Assembly (NCBI RefSeq): GCF_025717555.1
Contig: NZ_JAJIRP010000016.1
Span: forward strand, 37,586-101,585
Length of the DNA: 64,000 nucleotides
Direction of reading: 5' to 3'
DNA from: Paucibacter sp. B2R-40
GTDB lineage: Bacteria > Pseudomonadota > Gammaproteobacteria > Burkholderiales > Burkholderiaceae_C
Below, piece after piece: positions 46,943-57,008 of this stretch. The stretch's first letter is position 1. The number at the start of each line of letters is the position of its first letter. A model generated the notes under the pieces. It did no database searches and had not been told where the DNA came from. It worked only from the letters and a program-made list of their open reading frames with translations. The position numbers and the translations under genes are program-made.

Positions 46943-48493
46943 TCAGCTCAAGACCACCAAGCCTCCGACCCCCTCGACCAATGCCGTCAACTCGCCGCTA
47001 CCGACCAGCTCGAATGCATGAGCAATGTCCGGCGCCATATAGTGGTCAGTGGGCATGGCCGGGCAGGTCTTGCGCACCAAAGCGTGCACCTGCTCAAGTG
47101 CTGCCGAGCTTTGCAGCGGACGCAGGAACTCGAAGCCTTGGGCGGCGGCCAGCAGCTCGATGCCGATGATGTGGGCGGTGTTGTCCAGCATCTGCCCCAA
47201 GCGGCGCGCGCCGAAGGTGGCCATGGACACATGATCTTCCTGGTTGGCGCTGGTCGGCAGGCTGTCGACGCTGGCCGGGTGGGCCAGCGATTTATTCTCG
47301 CTGGCCAAGGCCGCGGCGGTTACATGCGCAATCATGAAGCCGGAGTTGAGGCCGGCATTGGCGGTCAAGAAGGCCGGCAGGCGCGAGACGCTGGTGTCGA
47401 TCAGCATCGCGATGCGGCGCTCGGCGATCGCGCCGACTTCGGCGATCGCGCAGGCCAGCGCGTCGGCGGCCAAGGCCACCGGTTCGGCGTGGAAGTTGCC
47501 GCCGCTGACCATCGCGCTGCTGCCATCGGCATTGGCAAAGACGAGCGGGTTGTCGGTGACGGCGTTCGCTTCGCGCAAAAGCACATCGCGCACATAACGG
47601 CTTTGATCCAGGCATGCGCCCATCACCTGGGGCTGGCAACGCAGGCAATACGGGTCTTGCACGCGCTCGTCACCCTCTTGGTGCGAGGCGCGGATGGCGC
47701 TGCCGGCGAGCAACTGGCGGTAGGCGGCTGCTGTTTCGATCTGACCGGGCTGGCCGCGCACCGCATGGATGCGGGCGTCAAACGGGCCGTCGCTGCCGCG
47801 CGCAGCGTCGAGCGACAGCGCGCCGCTGACAATGGCCGCCGCAAAGACGATCTCGTAACGCAACAGGCCTTCAAGCGCCAAGGCCGTGCTGGTCTGCGTG
47901 CCATTGATCAAGGCCAGGCCTTCCTTGGCCTGCAAGACCAGCGGCGCGATGCCGTGTTTTTGCAGCTCGGCCAGCGCGGGCATGCGTTGGCCATCGACCA
48001 ACATCTCGCCTTCGCCCAACAGGGCCAGCGTCATGTGCGCGAGCGGTGCCAGGTCGCCCGAAGCGCCGACCGAACCTTGTGCCGGCACATAAGGGACCAG
48101 TCCGGCATTGAAGACCGCCAGCAAGCTTTGCACGACTTCTTCGCGCACGCCGGAATGGCCGCGCGCCAGCGATGCCGCCTTGGTGGCCAACATCATGCGC
48201 ACGACGCCGGGCTGCAGCGGTGCGCCGACGCCGACGCAGTGCGAGCGGATCAGGTTGAACTGCAGCGTGGCCAGGTCTTCCTTGCTGATGCGGGTGGAGG
48301 CCAGCTTGCCGAAGCCAGTGTTGACGCCGTAAACCGGCGCATCGCCGGCGGCGGCGGCTTGCACCACGGCGGCGGCGCGGCGGATGATCTCGGTGCTGCT
48401 GGCGTGCAGGCTCAGCTGGACATTGCCGTTACGGATCTGGCGCAGTTGGTCCAGCGTGATTTGGCCAGGGGTGATTTCGATTGCGATCGACAT
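46943..48493 (-). CDS. hutH: Histidine ammonia-lyase
   Basis: 516 residues, standard length. GSVGASGDLAPLAH (about 141-154) contains the Ala-Ser-Gly triad (about 144-146) that cyclises into the MIO group; YGVNTGFGKLA is the family N-terminal motif. It converts L-histidine to urocanate and ammonia, step one of Hut. The ATG at 48493 follows hutU by 26 bases. The open frame further upstream belongs to hutU antisense sequence. Confidence 0.97.
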   Translation of the reverse strand: MSIAIEITPGQITLDQLRQIRNGNVQLSLHASSTEIIRRAAAVVQAAAAGDAPVYGVNTGFGKLASTRISKEDLATLQFNLIRSHCVGVGAPLQPGVVRMMLATKAASLARGHSGVREEVVQSLLAVFNAGLVPYVPAQGSVGASGDLAPLAHMTLALLGEGEMLVDGQRMPALAELQKHGIAPLVLQAKEGLALINGTQTSTALALEGLLRYEIVFAAAIVSGALSLDAARGSDGPFDARIHAVRGQPGQIETAAAYRQLLAGSAIRASHQEGDERVQDPYCLRCQPQVMGACLDQSRYVRDVLLREANAVTDNPLVFANADGSSAMVSGGNFHAEPVALAADALACAIAEVGAIAERRIAMLIDTSVSRLPAFLTANAGLNSGFMIAHVTAAALASENKSLAHPASVDSLPTSANQEDHVSMATFGARRLGQMLDNTAHIIGIELLAAAQGFEFLRPLQSSAALEQVHALVRKTCPAMPTDHYMAPDIAHAFELVGSGELTALVEGVGGLVVLS

Positions 48494-48519
48494 ATTTTGG
48501 TCCGGTTTTTGGGGTCGGT

Positions 48520-50217
48520 TCAGCGATTCAGCATGGGCATATTCAGTCCACGCTCGGCGGCGGTTTTCTTGGCAATTTCGTAGCCGGCATCGGCATGGCG
48601 CATCACGCCGGTGCCGGGGTCGTTGTAGAGCACGCGTTCCAGGCGCTTGGCCGCAGCAATCGTGCCGTCGGCGACGATCACCACGCCGCTGTGCTGGCTG
48701 AAGCCCATGCCGACACCGCCGCCGTGGTGCAGGCTGACCCAGGTCGCGCCGCCGGCGGTGTTGAGCAGCGCGTTGAGCAGCGGCCAATCGGAGACCGCGT
48801 CCGAGCCGTCCTGCATGCTTTCGGTTTCGCGGTTCGGGCTGGCGACCGAGCCGCTGTCGAGGTGGTCGCGGCCGATCACGATCGGTGCCTTCAACTCACC
48901 CGACTTGACCATTTCATTGAAGGCCAGGCCGGCGATATGGCGCTCGCCCAGGCCCAGCCAGCAGATGCGCGCCGGCAAGCCCTGGAAGGCGATGCGCTCG
49001 CGCGCCATGTCCAGCCAGCGGTGCACATGGGCATGCTGCGGGAACAATTCCTTGATCTTGGCGTCGGTTTTGTAAATGTCTTCTGGGTCGCCGGACAGCG
49101 CCACCCAGCGGAAGGGGCCGCGGCCTTCGCAGAATTGCGGGCGTACATATGCGGGCACAAAGCCGGGGAAGTCGAAGGCGTTCTTGACGCCTTGCTCTAG
49201 TGCTACCTGGCGGATGTTGTTGCCGTAGTCGACGGTCGGGATGCCCATGGCCTGGAATAGCAGCATCGCCTTGACATGTACCGCGCAGCTGGCTGCCGCT
49301 GCGGCCTTCAGCTCGGCATGCTGGGCCGGGTCAGCGGCTGCCGCCTTCCATTGCTCAACCGACCAGCCGGCCGGCAAATAGCCATTGATCAGGTCATGCG
49401 CGCTGGTTTGATCGGTGACCAAGTCTGGCTTGACGCTTGCGTCAGTCTTGCAGCGTTCGGCCAGCGCCGGCAGGATGGTGGCCGCATTGCCGAGCAGCGC
49501 GATCGAGATCGCCTTGCCTTCGGCCGTGTATTTCTTCAGCCGAGCTAACGCGTCGTCGAGGTCGGTGGCTTGCTCGTCGACATAGCGGGTCTTGAGGCGG
49601 AAGTCGATGCGGCTTTGCTGGCATTCGATGTTCAAGGAGCAGGCGCCGGCAAAGGTTGCGGCCAGCGGTTGCGCGCCGCCCATGCCGCCCAAACCAGCGG
49701 TCAGTACCCAACGGCCCTTCAGCGAGCCGCTGTAATGTTGACGGCCGGCTTCGGCAAAGGTCTCGTAAGTGCCTTGCACGATGCCTTGGGTGCCGATATA
49801 GATCCAGCTGCCGGCCGTCATCTGGCCGTACATCATCAAGCCCTTGCGGTCGAGCTCGTTGAAATGCTCCCAGGTCGCCCAATGCGGCACCAGATTGCTG
49901 TTGGCGATCAAAACGCGTGGCGCGTCTGCGTGGGTGCGAAAGACGCCAACCGGCTTGCCCGACTGCACCAGCAGCGTTTCTTCGTCGCCGAGCTTTTTGA
50001 GTGCTTCAAGAATGGCCTCAAAGCAGTCCCAGTTGCGGGCCGCCTTGCCGATGCCGCCATAGACAACCAGCGCGTCCGGGTTCTCGGCCACCTCGGGGTC
50101 CAGATTGTTTTGCAGCATCCGGAAGGCGGCTTCGGTCAGCCAGCTTTTGCAGCTCAAGGCAGTGCCGGTGGGGGCGCGCACGACGCGTGGCTGGGCTTTG
50201 GCGGGTGAGTTGGACAT
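48520..50217 (-). CDS. hutU: Urocanate hydratase
   Basis: 565 residues. [41 protein letters not shown] text ([20 protein letters not shown]), [13 protein letters not shown] (NAD-binding) and [20 protein letters not shown] are urocanase hallmarks. It hydrates urocanate to imidazolone propionate, step two. The start at 50217 has AGGAG six to eight bases upstream. First gene of hutUH, facing hutC across the operator. Confidence 0.97.
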   Translation of the reverse strand: MSNSPAKAQPRVVRAPTGTALSCKSWLTEAAFRMLQNNLDPEVAENPDALVVYGGIGKAARNWDCFEAILEALKKLGDEETLLVQSGKPVGVFRTHADAPRVLIANSNLVPHWATWEHFNELDRKGLMMYGQMTAGSWIYIGTQGIVQGTYETFAEAGRQHYSGSLKGRWVLTAGLGGMGGAQPLAATFAGACSLNIECQQSRIDFRLKTRYVDEQATDLDDALARLKKYTAEGKAISIALLGNAATILPALAERCKTDASVKPDLVTDQTSAHDLINGYLPAGWSVEQWKAAAADPAQHAELKAAAAASCAVHVKAMLLFQAMGIPTVDYGNNIRQVALEQGVKNAFDFPGFVPAYVRPQFCEGRGPFRWVALSGDPEDIYKTDAKIKELFPQHAHVHRWLDMARERIAFQGLPARICWLGLGERHIAGLAFNEMVKSGELKAPIVIGRDHLDSGSVASPNRETESMQDGSDAVSDWPLLNALLNTAGGATWVSLHHGGGVGMGFSQHSGVVIVADGTIAAAKRLERVLYNDPGTGVMRHADAGYEIAKKTAAERGLNMPMLNR

Positions 50218-50276
50218 CTGGGTCTCCTGCGGTGCAATAGGTGTTTGCGAAGTCGAAATCTTGGGGCGAAGCGAAA

Positions 50277-50298
50277 TGTACTTGTCTATACAAGTACA
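50277..50298. promoter_or_regulatory. HutC operator: 22-bp inverted repeat
   Basis: Arms TGTACTTGT (50277-50285) and ACAAGTACA (50290-50298) are perfect complements around a CTAT centre. They contain the CTTGT-ACAAG core known for HutC sites. The element lies between the divergent hutU and hutC starts, 19 bases before hutC and 60 bases before hutU, where one dimer could control both transcripts, released by urocanate. Confidence 0.85.
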
Positions 50299-50316
50299 GT
50301 CAAGTAGCATGCAGCC

Positions 50317-51039
50317 ATGCCAAGAAAAACGAGTTCCGTACCGGCGCCGCAGTACCTGAAGGTCAAGAACCATCTGCGTGAGCGCATCGCTTCCGGCCAT
50401 TGGGTGGCCGGCGACTTGCTACCGTCTGAGGCTGAATTGGTGGCCTTGTTCGAGGTCAGCCGCATGACCGTCAACCGAGCACTGCGGGAGCTGAGTCAGG
50501 AGGGTTTGATCGAGCGCTTGCAGGGAGTGGGCACCTTTGTGGCGCAGCTGCACCGCATTTCTTCGACGCTGAATGTGCGCGACGTGCATGACGAAATCTT
50601 GCAGCGCGGCCACCAACACCAGGCCAAGCTGCACAGTCTTGCGACGCTGAAAGCGGATAGGCCCCAAGCAGCTGACTTTGGCTTGGAGCTTGGGGCTGCG
50701 TTGTTTCATAGCGTGATCGTGCATTTCGAGAATGGCGTGGCGATCCAGTGCGAAGACCGCCTGGTCAATCCGGCCTGTGCGCCCGCCTATCTTGGCTTGG
50801 ATTTTGCGCAAACCACACCGACCAACTACTTACTCGAAGTTGCCCCCTTGTCGGAAGCGCGTTACACGATAGAGTCACTGCTGCCTTCGGCCTTGGAGGC
50901 CAAGTTGCTGGGCATTTCCAAGCGCGAGCCCTGCTTGGTGGTCAAGCGCCGCACCTTCAGTCGCGGTCAGACCGTCACCACGGTTCGGCTTACCCACCCG
51001 GGTTCGCTTTATGTTCTTGAGGGGAGTTTTCAAGCATGA
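50317..51039 (+). CDS. hutC: Histidine utilisation repressor HutC, GntR family
   Basis: 240 residues. A winged helix-turn-helix (about 15-80: [37 protein letters not shown]) precedes a UTRA effector domain. HutC represses hut genes and is released by urocanate in other bacteria. It autoregulates if the operator at 50277-50298 is used. First gene of a five-gene chain with four-base ATGA overlaps. Confidence 0.95.
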   Translation: MPRKTSSVPAPQYLKVKNHLRERIASGHWVAGDLLPSEAELVALFEVSRMTVNRALRELSQEGLIERLQGVGTFVAQLHRISSTLNVRDVHDEILQRGHQHQAKLHSLATLKADRPQAADFGLELGAALFHSVIVHFENGVAIQCEDRLVNPACAPAYLGLDFAQTTPTNYLLEVAPLSEARYTIESLLPSALEAKLLGISKREPCLVVKRRTFSRGQTVTTVRLTHPGSLYVLEGSFQA

Positions 51040-51593
51040 GTTGGAGTCAGATCAAAGCGTCCGATGTTGCTCCTCAGGCTTGGCGCAATGGCGGCGGGCA
51101 AACCCGAGAATTGCTGGCCTGGCCGCATCCGGCTGATTGGGCGCTGCGCATCAGCGTGGCAGATATCGAGCGCGATGGGCCGTTTTCGGCTTTTGACGGC
51201 GTGCAGCGTTGGTTCGGCGTGCTGCAGGGCGATGGCGTGCGCCTGGCGGATTGGGAGTTACGGGCCGGCGATGAATTGATCAGTTTCGACGGCGGCTTGG
51301 CGCCGCCCTGCGAGTTGATCGGCGGCAGCACCCGCGACTTCAATCTGATGCATCGCCGTGGCCGCGGCCAGATGCAGGTGAAGGCCGCCGCCAGCATGCC
51401 GACGAACTGGCAGCCGCAAGGGCGCTGGGTCGGCGTGTTCACGTCCGCAGGCGGGCGCTTGCTGCACGGCGGCCGTGCGATGAACTTAGCCGCGATGAGT
51501 CTGGCTTGGTGTGAAGATCCCGCACCTCAGGCTTGCAGTTTTGAAGGGCCAGGTGCTGCCTGGTGGATGACCTGGAGTGAGAACAAGATATGA
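51036..51593 (+). CDS. hutD: HutD/Ves family protein
   Basis: 185 residues of the cupin-like HutD family: [15 protein letters not shown] and [36 protein letters not shown] open the protein, and [12 protein letters not shown] is another family block. Its role is unsettled; in Pseudomonas it is needed for optimal growth on histidine and may sense or limit pathway intermediates. Coupled to hutC and hutI by ATGA overlaps. Confidence 0.9.
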   Translation: MSWSQIKASDVAPQAWRNGGGQTRELLAWPHPADWALRISVADIERDGPFSAFDGVQRWFGVLQGDGVRLADWELRAGDELISFDGGLAPPCELIGGSTRDFNLMHRRGRGQMQVKAAASMPTNWQPQGRWVGVFTSAGGRLLHGGRAMNLAAMSLAWCEDPAPQACSFEGPGAAWWMTWSENKI

Positions 51594-52819
51594 GCAGCAG
51601 CAGCGTTTTTAAACTCTGGATCAATGCCCGTTTGGCCACCTTGGTCGGCGACCCTAAGGACAATCCTTGGGGCTGGGTCGAGAACGGTGCGATGCTGTCG
51701 CAGGGCGAACATTTGCTCTGGGCCGGCGACATCGTCGATCTCGATGCCGAGTTCCGCAATGGTCTGGCGCAGGAGATCGATCTTGGCGGCGCGGTCGTCA
51801 CGCCGGGCTTGATCGACTGCCACACCCATCTGGTTTATGGCGGGCAAAGGGCGGCTGAGTTCGAGCAGCGCCTGCTTGGCGCCAGTTACGAGGAAATAGC
51901 CCGCGCCGGTGGCGGCATACGCTCAAGCGTTGCCGCTACCCGCGCCGCCAGCGAGCATCAGCTCTATGCGCAAGCGGCACACCGCGTCTTGAATCTGCTC
52001 AAGGAAGGCGTGACCACCATTGAGGTCAAATCGGGCTATGGCCTGAGCCAGGCTTCCGAGGCCAAGATGCTGCGCGCGGCGCGCCGGCTCAAGGGCTTGG
52101 GTGTCGACGTGCGGACCAGTTACTTGGGCGCGCACGCCGTGCCGCCCGAGTTTGAAGGCCGCCAGGAGGACTATGTGACGGCCTTGATTGAATGGATGAC
52201 ACCGCTGCACCGCGAAGGCTTAATCGACGCAGTGGATGCCTTTTGCGAAGGCATCGGCTTCACGCCAGCGCAAACCAGGCGCGTTTTCGAAGCGGCGCAA
52301 GCTTTGGGCCTGCCGGTCAAGCTGCATGCCGAGCAACTCAGCGACCAGGGCGGCAGCCAAGTGGCGGCCGAGTTCAAGGCGCTTTCTTGTGACCATCTTG
52401 AATACCTGAGCGAGGCCGGCGTGCAGGCCATGGCGACAAGCGGCACAGTGGCCGTGCTGTTGCCGGGCGCTTATTACTTTTTGCGTGAAACGAAGTTGCC
52501 ACCGGTACAAGCGCTGCGCGATGCCGGCGTGCCCATCGCCATTGCCACCGATCACAACCCCGGCACTGCGCCGACGCTGTCCTTGCTTTTGATGCTCAAT
52601 ATGGCTTGCACCTTGTTCCGCCTGACGCCGGAGGAAGCGCTGCGCGGTGTCACCGTCAATGCGGCGCGCGCGCTGGGCCTGAGCGACCGCGGCCAGTTGA
52701 CGGCCGGCCAGCGCGCCGATTTTTGCATTTGGGAGGTGGAGCATCCCAATGAGTTGGCCTATTACTTCGGCCGCAACCCTTTGCGCAGGGTCGTGCGCGG
52801 CGGGGTGGAGCGAGCATGA
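51590..52819 (+). CDS. hutI: Imidazolonepropionase
   Basis: 409 residues, amidohydrolase superfamily. Metal ligands include [31 protein letters not shown] and the Asp in [32 protein letters not shown] is HutI-specific. It opens the imidazolone ring to give N-formimino-glutamate, step three. Coupled at both ends by ATGA overlaps. Confidence 0.97.
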   Translation: MSSSSVFKLWINARLATLVGDPKDNPWGWVENGAMLSQGEHLLWAGDIVDLDAEFRNGLAQEIDLGGAVVTPGLIDCHTHLVYGGQRAAEFEQRLLGASYEEIARAGGGIRSSVAATRAASEHQLYAQAAHRVLNLLKEGVTTIEVKSGYGLSQASEAKMLRAARRLKGLGVDVRTSYLGAHAVPPEFEGRQEDYVTALIEWMTPLHREGLIDAVDAFCEGIGFTPAQTRRVFEAAQALGLPVKLHAEQLSDQGGSQVAAEFKALSCDHLEYLSEAGVQAMATSGTVAVLLPGAYYFLRETKLPPVQALRDAGVPIAIATDHNPGTAPTLSLLLMLNMACTLFRLTPEEALRGVTVNAARALGLSDRGQLTAGQRADFCIWEVEHPNELAYYFGRNPLRRVVRGGVERA

Positions 52820-53634
52820 AAGCCGTCATGGATAGCGCTGTTTTTAAACTGCGCCAAGGCAGTACGCCGCTGTTGATCAGCATGCCGCACGTGGGCTCGG
52901 CCATTCCGGCCGATCAAGCACGCCGTTATCAGCCCCGAGCGCTGCTCAGCGAGGATACCGACTGGCACCTGGAGCAGTTGTACGGCGGCATTGCCGGCGA
53001 GCTGAGCGCCGGGCTGATCGTGCCGCATTACTCGCGGTTTTTGATCGACTTGAATCGCCCACCCGAGGACACGCCGATGTACCCGGGAGCGGCCAATACC
53101 GAGCTTTGCCCGACGCGATTCTTCAGCGGCGAGCCACTCTACCTGCCCGGTCAGGAACCCAGCCGCGCCGAGCAACTGCGTCGCCGAGAGCTTTATTGGC
53201 TGCCTTATCACCGCGCCCTGAATGCCGAGTTGCAGCGACTCAAGGCGCTGTTTGGTTATGCCTTGTTGTTCGACGCGCACAGCATCTGCTCTGAGTTGCC
53301 CTGGTTGTTTGAGGGGCGCCTACCGGACTTGAATCTGGGCACGGTGGAGGGGCGCTCTTGCGCAGCCGGCCTCAGGACTAAGTTGAGCGCGGTGCTGGAG
53401 GGTCAAATTGGCTACACCCAGGTTGTGGACGGCCGCTTCAAGGGCGGCTTCATCACCCGTCACTACGGTCAGCCCGAGCAGCATCAGCATGCGGTGCAAC
53501 TGGAGATGTGCTGGCGCTGCTATATGGAAGAAGAGGCGGCGCCGTTTCTGTTTGACGCGCAGCGAGCGGCAGCGGTACAGCCGCTGCTCAAGCAATTGTT
53601 GAGTGAGATGAGCGCCTGGAGGCCAAAAGCATGA
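52816..53634 (+). CDS. hutG: N-formylglutamate deformylase
   Basis: 272 residues of the N-formylglutamate amidohydrolase family (not the arginase-type HutG). [38 protein letters not shown] and [17 protein letters not shown] are family motifs with metal-binding His and Glu. It yields glutamate and formate, the last step. Coupled to hutI and hutF by ATGA overlaps. Confidence 0.95.
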   Translation: MKAVMDSAVFKLRQGSTPLLISMPHVGSAIPADQARRYQPRALLSEDTDWHLEQLYGGIAGELSAGLIVPHYSRFLIDLNRPPEDTPMYPGAANTELCPTRFFSGEPLYLPGQEPSRAEQLRRRELYWLPYHRALNAELQRLKALFGYALLFDAHSICSELPWLFEGRLPDLNLGTVEGRSCAAGLRTKLSAVLEGQIGYTQVVDGRFKGGFITRHYGQPEQHQHAVQLEMCWRCYMEEEAAPFLFDAQRAAAVQPLLKQLLSEMSAWRPKA

Positions 53635-55004
53635 GCGCAGCTGGCGTTTTTTGGGCCGCGCAAGCCTGGGTCGATGGGCGCTGGCAGCGCGATGTGCGTC
53701 TGGTGGTCTCCGCCGGGGGCTGTTGGCAAAGCATCACGGCGGGTGTGCCGCAGGCCGAGGGGATGCAGGCCCTGGCAGGCCCGGTCATGCCCAGCTTGGT
53801 CGACACCCACAGCCATGCGTTTCAGCGCGCTTTTGCCGGAATGGCGGAGCGTCGTGACAGCGGTGATGATGATTTTTGGTCCTGGCGTGATCGCATGTAC
53901 GGGCTGGCTTTGGTGCTTAAGCCCGCGCAGATGCAGGCGATTGCCACGCAGCTCTATGTGGAACTGCTGGCCGGTGGCTACACCCAGGTCTGCGAGTTCC
54001 ACTACTTGCATCACCAAGAGGACGGCCGCCCTTATCCGGATGAGTTGGCCATGAGCTGGGCGCTGGCCGATGCTGCGGCAGCGGCCGGTATCGGCTTGAC
54101 GCTGTTGCCGGTGCTGTATGCGCGTTCGGGTTTTGGTGCTGTAGGCCTGCGCGACGATCAGCGGCGCTTCAAGACCGACGCCGACTGGGTCTGGCGCGCC
54201 AGCCAGAGAGTCAACTCGGCAGGGCGGCCCTTGCTGAATGCCGGCGTGGCGCTGCACTCTTTGCGCGCCGCCAATACCGATGACATTCGCAGTTTGCAAG
54301 CCCTGATCGGGGACACCGACATTCCCATCCATATTCACATCGCTGAGCAGAGCCAAGAAGTGCGCGACTGCCTGGCTGCCACCGGCCAGCGGCCTATGCA
54401 GTGGCTGTGCAACGCGCTCAAGCCCGATGCTCGCTGGCATTTGGTACATGCCACGCACAGCACGCCGGAGGAGATCGAGCAAGTCGCCAACTGCGGCGCC
54501 AGTGTCGTCATTTGCCCCGGCACCGAAAGCAATTTGGGCGATGGCTTGATCGACTTGCCCGGCTGGCTGGCGGCTGGCGTGCCGATCAGCATCGGCTCGG
54601 ACAGCCATGTCACGCGCGCCTGGGGCGAGGAGTTGCGCTGGCTGGAATATGGCCAGCGTTTGGGCCTGCAGCGGCGCAATGTGGCGGCGCAGCCGGGTAC
54701 TCAGCCGAGCACTGCGGCGCGCTTGTTTGAGGCGGCAAGAGCCGGCAGTGCGGCGCCGGCCGGTTTCAAGCAATGGGGCTTGGAAGTCGGTGCGCGGGCC
54801 GACTTTTTGGTGATCGACGGCGCAGCGAGTGGCTTGCTGGGGCTGCCCGCAGACTATTTGTTGGACGGCCTGGTTTTCTCTGCGCAGGGTCAGGTCTTGC
54901 GTGAAGTCTATGTGGCGGGCCAACTTCGTCTCAAGCAAGGCCGGCATGTGGCACAGGATGCGATCGCCGGCGGTTTTAAATCAGCCTTAGCGGTCTTGCG
55001 TTGA
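53631..55004 (+). CDS. hutF: Formimidoylglutamate deiminase
   Basis: 457 residues, amidohydrolase. DTHSHAFQRAFAGMAERR (metal His pair), HIHIAEQSQEV, LVHATHSTPEEIEQ and GSDSHVTRAWGEELRWLEYGQRL are HutF signatures. It deiminates N-formimino-glutamate to N-formyl-glutamate, giving the five-step route together with HutG. Last gene of the operon, followed by a strong terminator at 55022. Confidence 0.96.
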   Translation: MSAAGVFWAAQAWVDGRWQRDVRLVVSAGGCWQSITAGVPQAEGMQALAGPVMPSLVDTHSHAFQRAFAGMAERRDSGDDDFWSWRDRMYGLALVLKPAQMQAIATQLYVELLAGGYTQVCEFHYLHHQEDGRPYPDELAMSWALADAAAAAGIGLTLLPVLYARSGFGAVGLRDDQRRFKTDADWVWRASQRVNSAGRPLLNAGVALHSLRAANTDDIRSLQALIGDTDIPIHIHIAEQSQEVRDCLAATGQRPMQWLCNALKPDARWHLVHATHSTPEEIEQVANCGASVVICPGTESNLGDGLIDLPGWLAAGVPISIGSDSHVTRAWGEELRWLEYGQRLGLQRRNVAAQPGTQPSTAARLFEAARAGSAAPAGFKQWGLEVGARADFLVIDGAASGLLGLPADYLLDGLVFSAQGQVLREVYVAGQLRLKQGRHVAQDAIAGGFKSALAVLR

Positions 55005-55021
55005 CGATTGCCCCAGGCAAC

Positions 55022-55058
55022 AAAAAAGCGACCCGTCACCGAAGGGTCGCTTTTTTTT
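55022..55058 (+). terminator. Intrinsic terminator of the hutCDIGF operon
   Basis: GCGACCC and its complement GGGTCGC are flanked by an A run on the left and eight T on the right, so it can work in both directions. It lies 17 bases after the hutF stop. Confidence 0.9.
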
Positions 55059-55130
55059 CCGCATTTGGCGGAAGCTGTGAGAACAAAACTCACTTCCATC
55101 AAAGCCCAGTAAAATCGGGGGTTCTGGGTG

Positions 55131-55190
55131 GTTTTCGCTTGTCAGTTTGTCATACCTTTTTGGCAGAGTCAAACTGGTGTCAGCGAAAAC
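55131..55190. repeat. Imperfect inverted repeat at the core/island junction
   Basis: GTTTTCGCT and AGTTTG (55131-55139, 55144-55149) are mirrored by CAAACT and AGCGAAAAC (55170-55175, 55182-55190), with gaps of four and six bases. It lies just after the hut terminator where GC content falls. It could be the remnant end of a mobile element, an attachment site, or a regulator site. No transposase is recognisable next to it. Confidence 0.5.
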
Positions 55191-55481
55191 ATTATGGCCC
55201 AAAAAGGAGCCGCTCCGCACGTTGTTTTTGGGCAGCTTGAACTGCCCTTGAAGTGATGTCCATAGGTAGGAGGCAGATGTGGTCCACGTGGGTCATGCTG
55301 GCGGGCGCACGGTGTCAAAAGCTAGGGGAGGCTGCAATTCATATCGTTTGAGCAGGTACATGTTTTGCAATTGACTCAGGTCAGTTTTCAATTTGTGCCA
55401 GCCGCAGAGATGATTTGGACCTAAGCAATTTTCGGAGAGCAAGATTTGTGGCTGCTTCGTCGCAGGCAAAACTGAAGCTTC
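55191..55481. other. Intergenic sequence without a supported gene
   Basis: About 290 bases between the inverted repeat and the terminator at 55482. A short frame (MAQKGAAPHVVFGQLELPLK, start 55194) has no ribosome site and no recognisable relative. I see no promoter or RNA gene that I can support. Confidence 0.4.
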
Positions 55482-55515
55482 AAAAAATGTCCCGCCAACC
55501 AAAGCCGGCGGGACA
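55482..55515 (-). terminator. Intrinsic terminator of the gene at 55566
   Basis: TGTCCCGCC (55488-55496) pairs with GGCGGGACA (55507-55515) around a 10-base loop; on the minus strand a run of six T follows. It lies about 50 bases after the stop of the minus-strand gene. Confidence 0.8.
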
Positions 55516-55565
55516 GAAATCATTCAATCATTCGAGGCAGTGAGCACTTGCCCTCCCTCTTGCCA

Positions 55566-56285
55566 TCAATCCCCAGCCCCCTCGTTCTGACCCCCAGCCT
55601 CACCTGGGTCCGTTTCATCGAACTTTGGTGGCAACAGCAACGCCAGGCACATATTTGATGCCAACGGCAGCCCATCAATTGGCTTAGAGTTCAGCTCTTC
55701 AAATTGCCTCGACGCGTAAGCGACTGCCTCATTCATGAAGTCATTGATTTCAACTTTTGAAGGCATGTCGCTCCAGTCTTCTGCTCGAACGTCACCCTTT
55801 TTGATTTCAACAATCAAAGTGATGTCGTCCTCGAAGTCCTTGCAGGTTAGATTGAGCCTGAGCTGGGCACCTGCCTGCACATCTTCTAAGATTTTCCGCA
55901 TGGTTTTGCCAACAAGCGGAATGGTTAGCCGATGCTGCCAATCGTTACCTACATCGTGAGCGAGACACAAATAGGCGCGGCCAGATGCTTGGCGGTCAAT
56001 GAACACGGTGCCAAAAGTCTCGGTTTCTGCATATCCCGCCTCCGCCCACATTTGAGTGGGGATGTTTGCAAATATCGACCAACACGCTCTCTGCGGTTGC
56101 TCCATGCCGAGACTCCGGGTTGGCGTCTCGATGTCCGCTTCACGGACCATGTACGCGAGTTGAAAGCGAGTCTGCCCTTTGACGATTGATGCCGGAACCA
56201 AATTCCCGCTTTGAAAACTACTCCACTCGCTCATTGCCTTGAGTCCTCTTGCCTGTGCTTTTGTCAGCTTGTCCATTGATTTCAT
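55566..56285 (-). CDS. Hypothetical protein, unknown function
   Basis: 239 residues, no signal peptide or membrane segment. I do not recognise the family. An AAGGA ribosome site lies five bases upstream of the ATG at 56285, and an intrinsic terminator follows, so a real single-gene unit is likely. The middle has alternating strand-like sequence (LRLNLTCKDFEDDITLIVEIKKGD) and the C-terminus is acidic. The phrase LTCKD also occurs in the unrelated-looking product of 60908, which may be chance. GC is lower than in the hut genes. Confidence 0.7.
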   Translation of the reverse strand: MKSMDKLTKAQARGLKAMSEWSSFQSGNLVPASIVKGQTRFQLAYMVREADIETPTRSLGMEQPQRACWSIFANIPTQMWAEAGYAETETFGTVFIDRQASGRAYLCLAHDVGNDWQHRLTIPLVGKTMRKILEDVQAGAQLRLNLTCKDFEDDITLIVEIKKGDVRAEDWSDMPSKVEINDFMNEAVAYASRQFEELNSKPIDGLPLASNMCLALLLPPKFDETDPGEAGGQNEGAGD

Positions 56286-56859
56286 ACTGGTCCTTTTTGT
56301 CGCGCCAACATTGACGCGTTCAACGTGTAGCGACTGGGGACAAAGTCAGTGGGCGGACGGGTGCGCAGCGGGCCTCATCGGCGTACTACGGTGCTAATGG
56401 TGAGGGGAGGGGGCCTGCTGCCACCAAAGCGCAGGCTACTGTTGGTTGAAGTAGGGCGCTTTTGTGGTCAAGGGGCAGCAAAGGGCAGCTAGCCGGATGA
56501 GCAAGCCCTTGATGTGAATTCCGTCTGAGGATTCGAATTCGCGGTGAGCTTTTGCGTTGGTGGACAGTGCCACGCCGAATACGCGAAGGGCCTGCTTCGT
56601 CCTTTCCTTCTTTGGAGTGCGGCTATACGTTGCGTGCGTATTCCAATGAATTTGGCCAACTGGCTCGATTCAAATCAGCCAAGCATTGCGATGTAGCCGA
56701 ACAAGACGATAGTCGTTGACGGCTGTTTGATTCAAGTGGATATTGATGGACCTTTGTGTCTTTCCCAGTCACACAGGCCTTGGCGCGCGCAGGACAAAAA
56801 GCCGGGGACTGCACCGCTTTCCAAGCTTAATCAGCCGGCGGCTTTGTAAATGAAGGGAG
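56286..56859. other. Long intergenic region upstream of the first PEP-CTERM gene
   Basis: No supported gene. The part at about 56625-56720 resembles the sequence at about 59313-59400 (shared core GATTCAAATCAGCCAAG at 56667 and 59349), so part of it is an older copy of the duplicated PEP-CTERM unit. The first 300 bases have no match that I see in the window. Confidence 0.6.
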
Positions 56860-57008
56860 CTTAGGTTTTTTACACCTACCCCCCCATGTAGTAGGGGTAA
56901 CTGAGGCGTTATGCCGAACCTACACTGTGGACGCCCCGTCGCATGGTTGACCTGTTGAGGAGCAAGTGATTGGGCTAATAACTTATATCCATACACAGGG
57001 AAAAGACA
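56860..57008 (+). repeat. Leader copy 1 of the duplicated PEP-CTERM unit
   Basis: The sequence from the TTAGGTTTTT at 56861 through the ribosome site closely matches 57964-58109, including CATACACAGGGAAAAGACA just before the start codon. It holds the operator-like inverted repeat, a candidate -10 (TACACT, 56921-56926) and the leader. Confidence 0.85.
56877..56899 (+). promoter_or_regulatory. C-run/G-run inverted repeat, operator candidate 1
   Basis: TACCCC (56877-56882) and GGGGTA (56894-56899) flank an 11-base centre; the C run is seven long. The centre lies 33 bases before the TACACT -10 candidate at 56921, i.e. near -45, the place of a class II activator. The -35 region is poor, which fits activation. 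Confidence 0.6.

Noticed and set aside
46904..48583. Plus-strand open frame of 559 residues
   Set aside because: Antisense to hutH, which has the MIO motif and full length.
55001..55240. Open frames across the hut terminator and the inverted repeat
   Set aside because: They run through a strong terminator and have no recognisable content.
56286..57008. Sigma-54 (-24/-12) promoter for the PEP-CTERM genes
   Set aside because: I looked for TGGCAC-N5-TTGC-like elements because the PrsR/RpoN system controls PEP-CTERM genes in some bacteria, but no good match is present in the leaders; the -10-like hexamers fit sigma-70 better.
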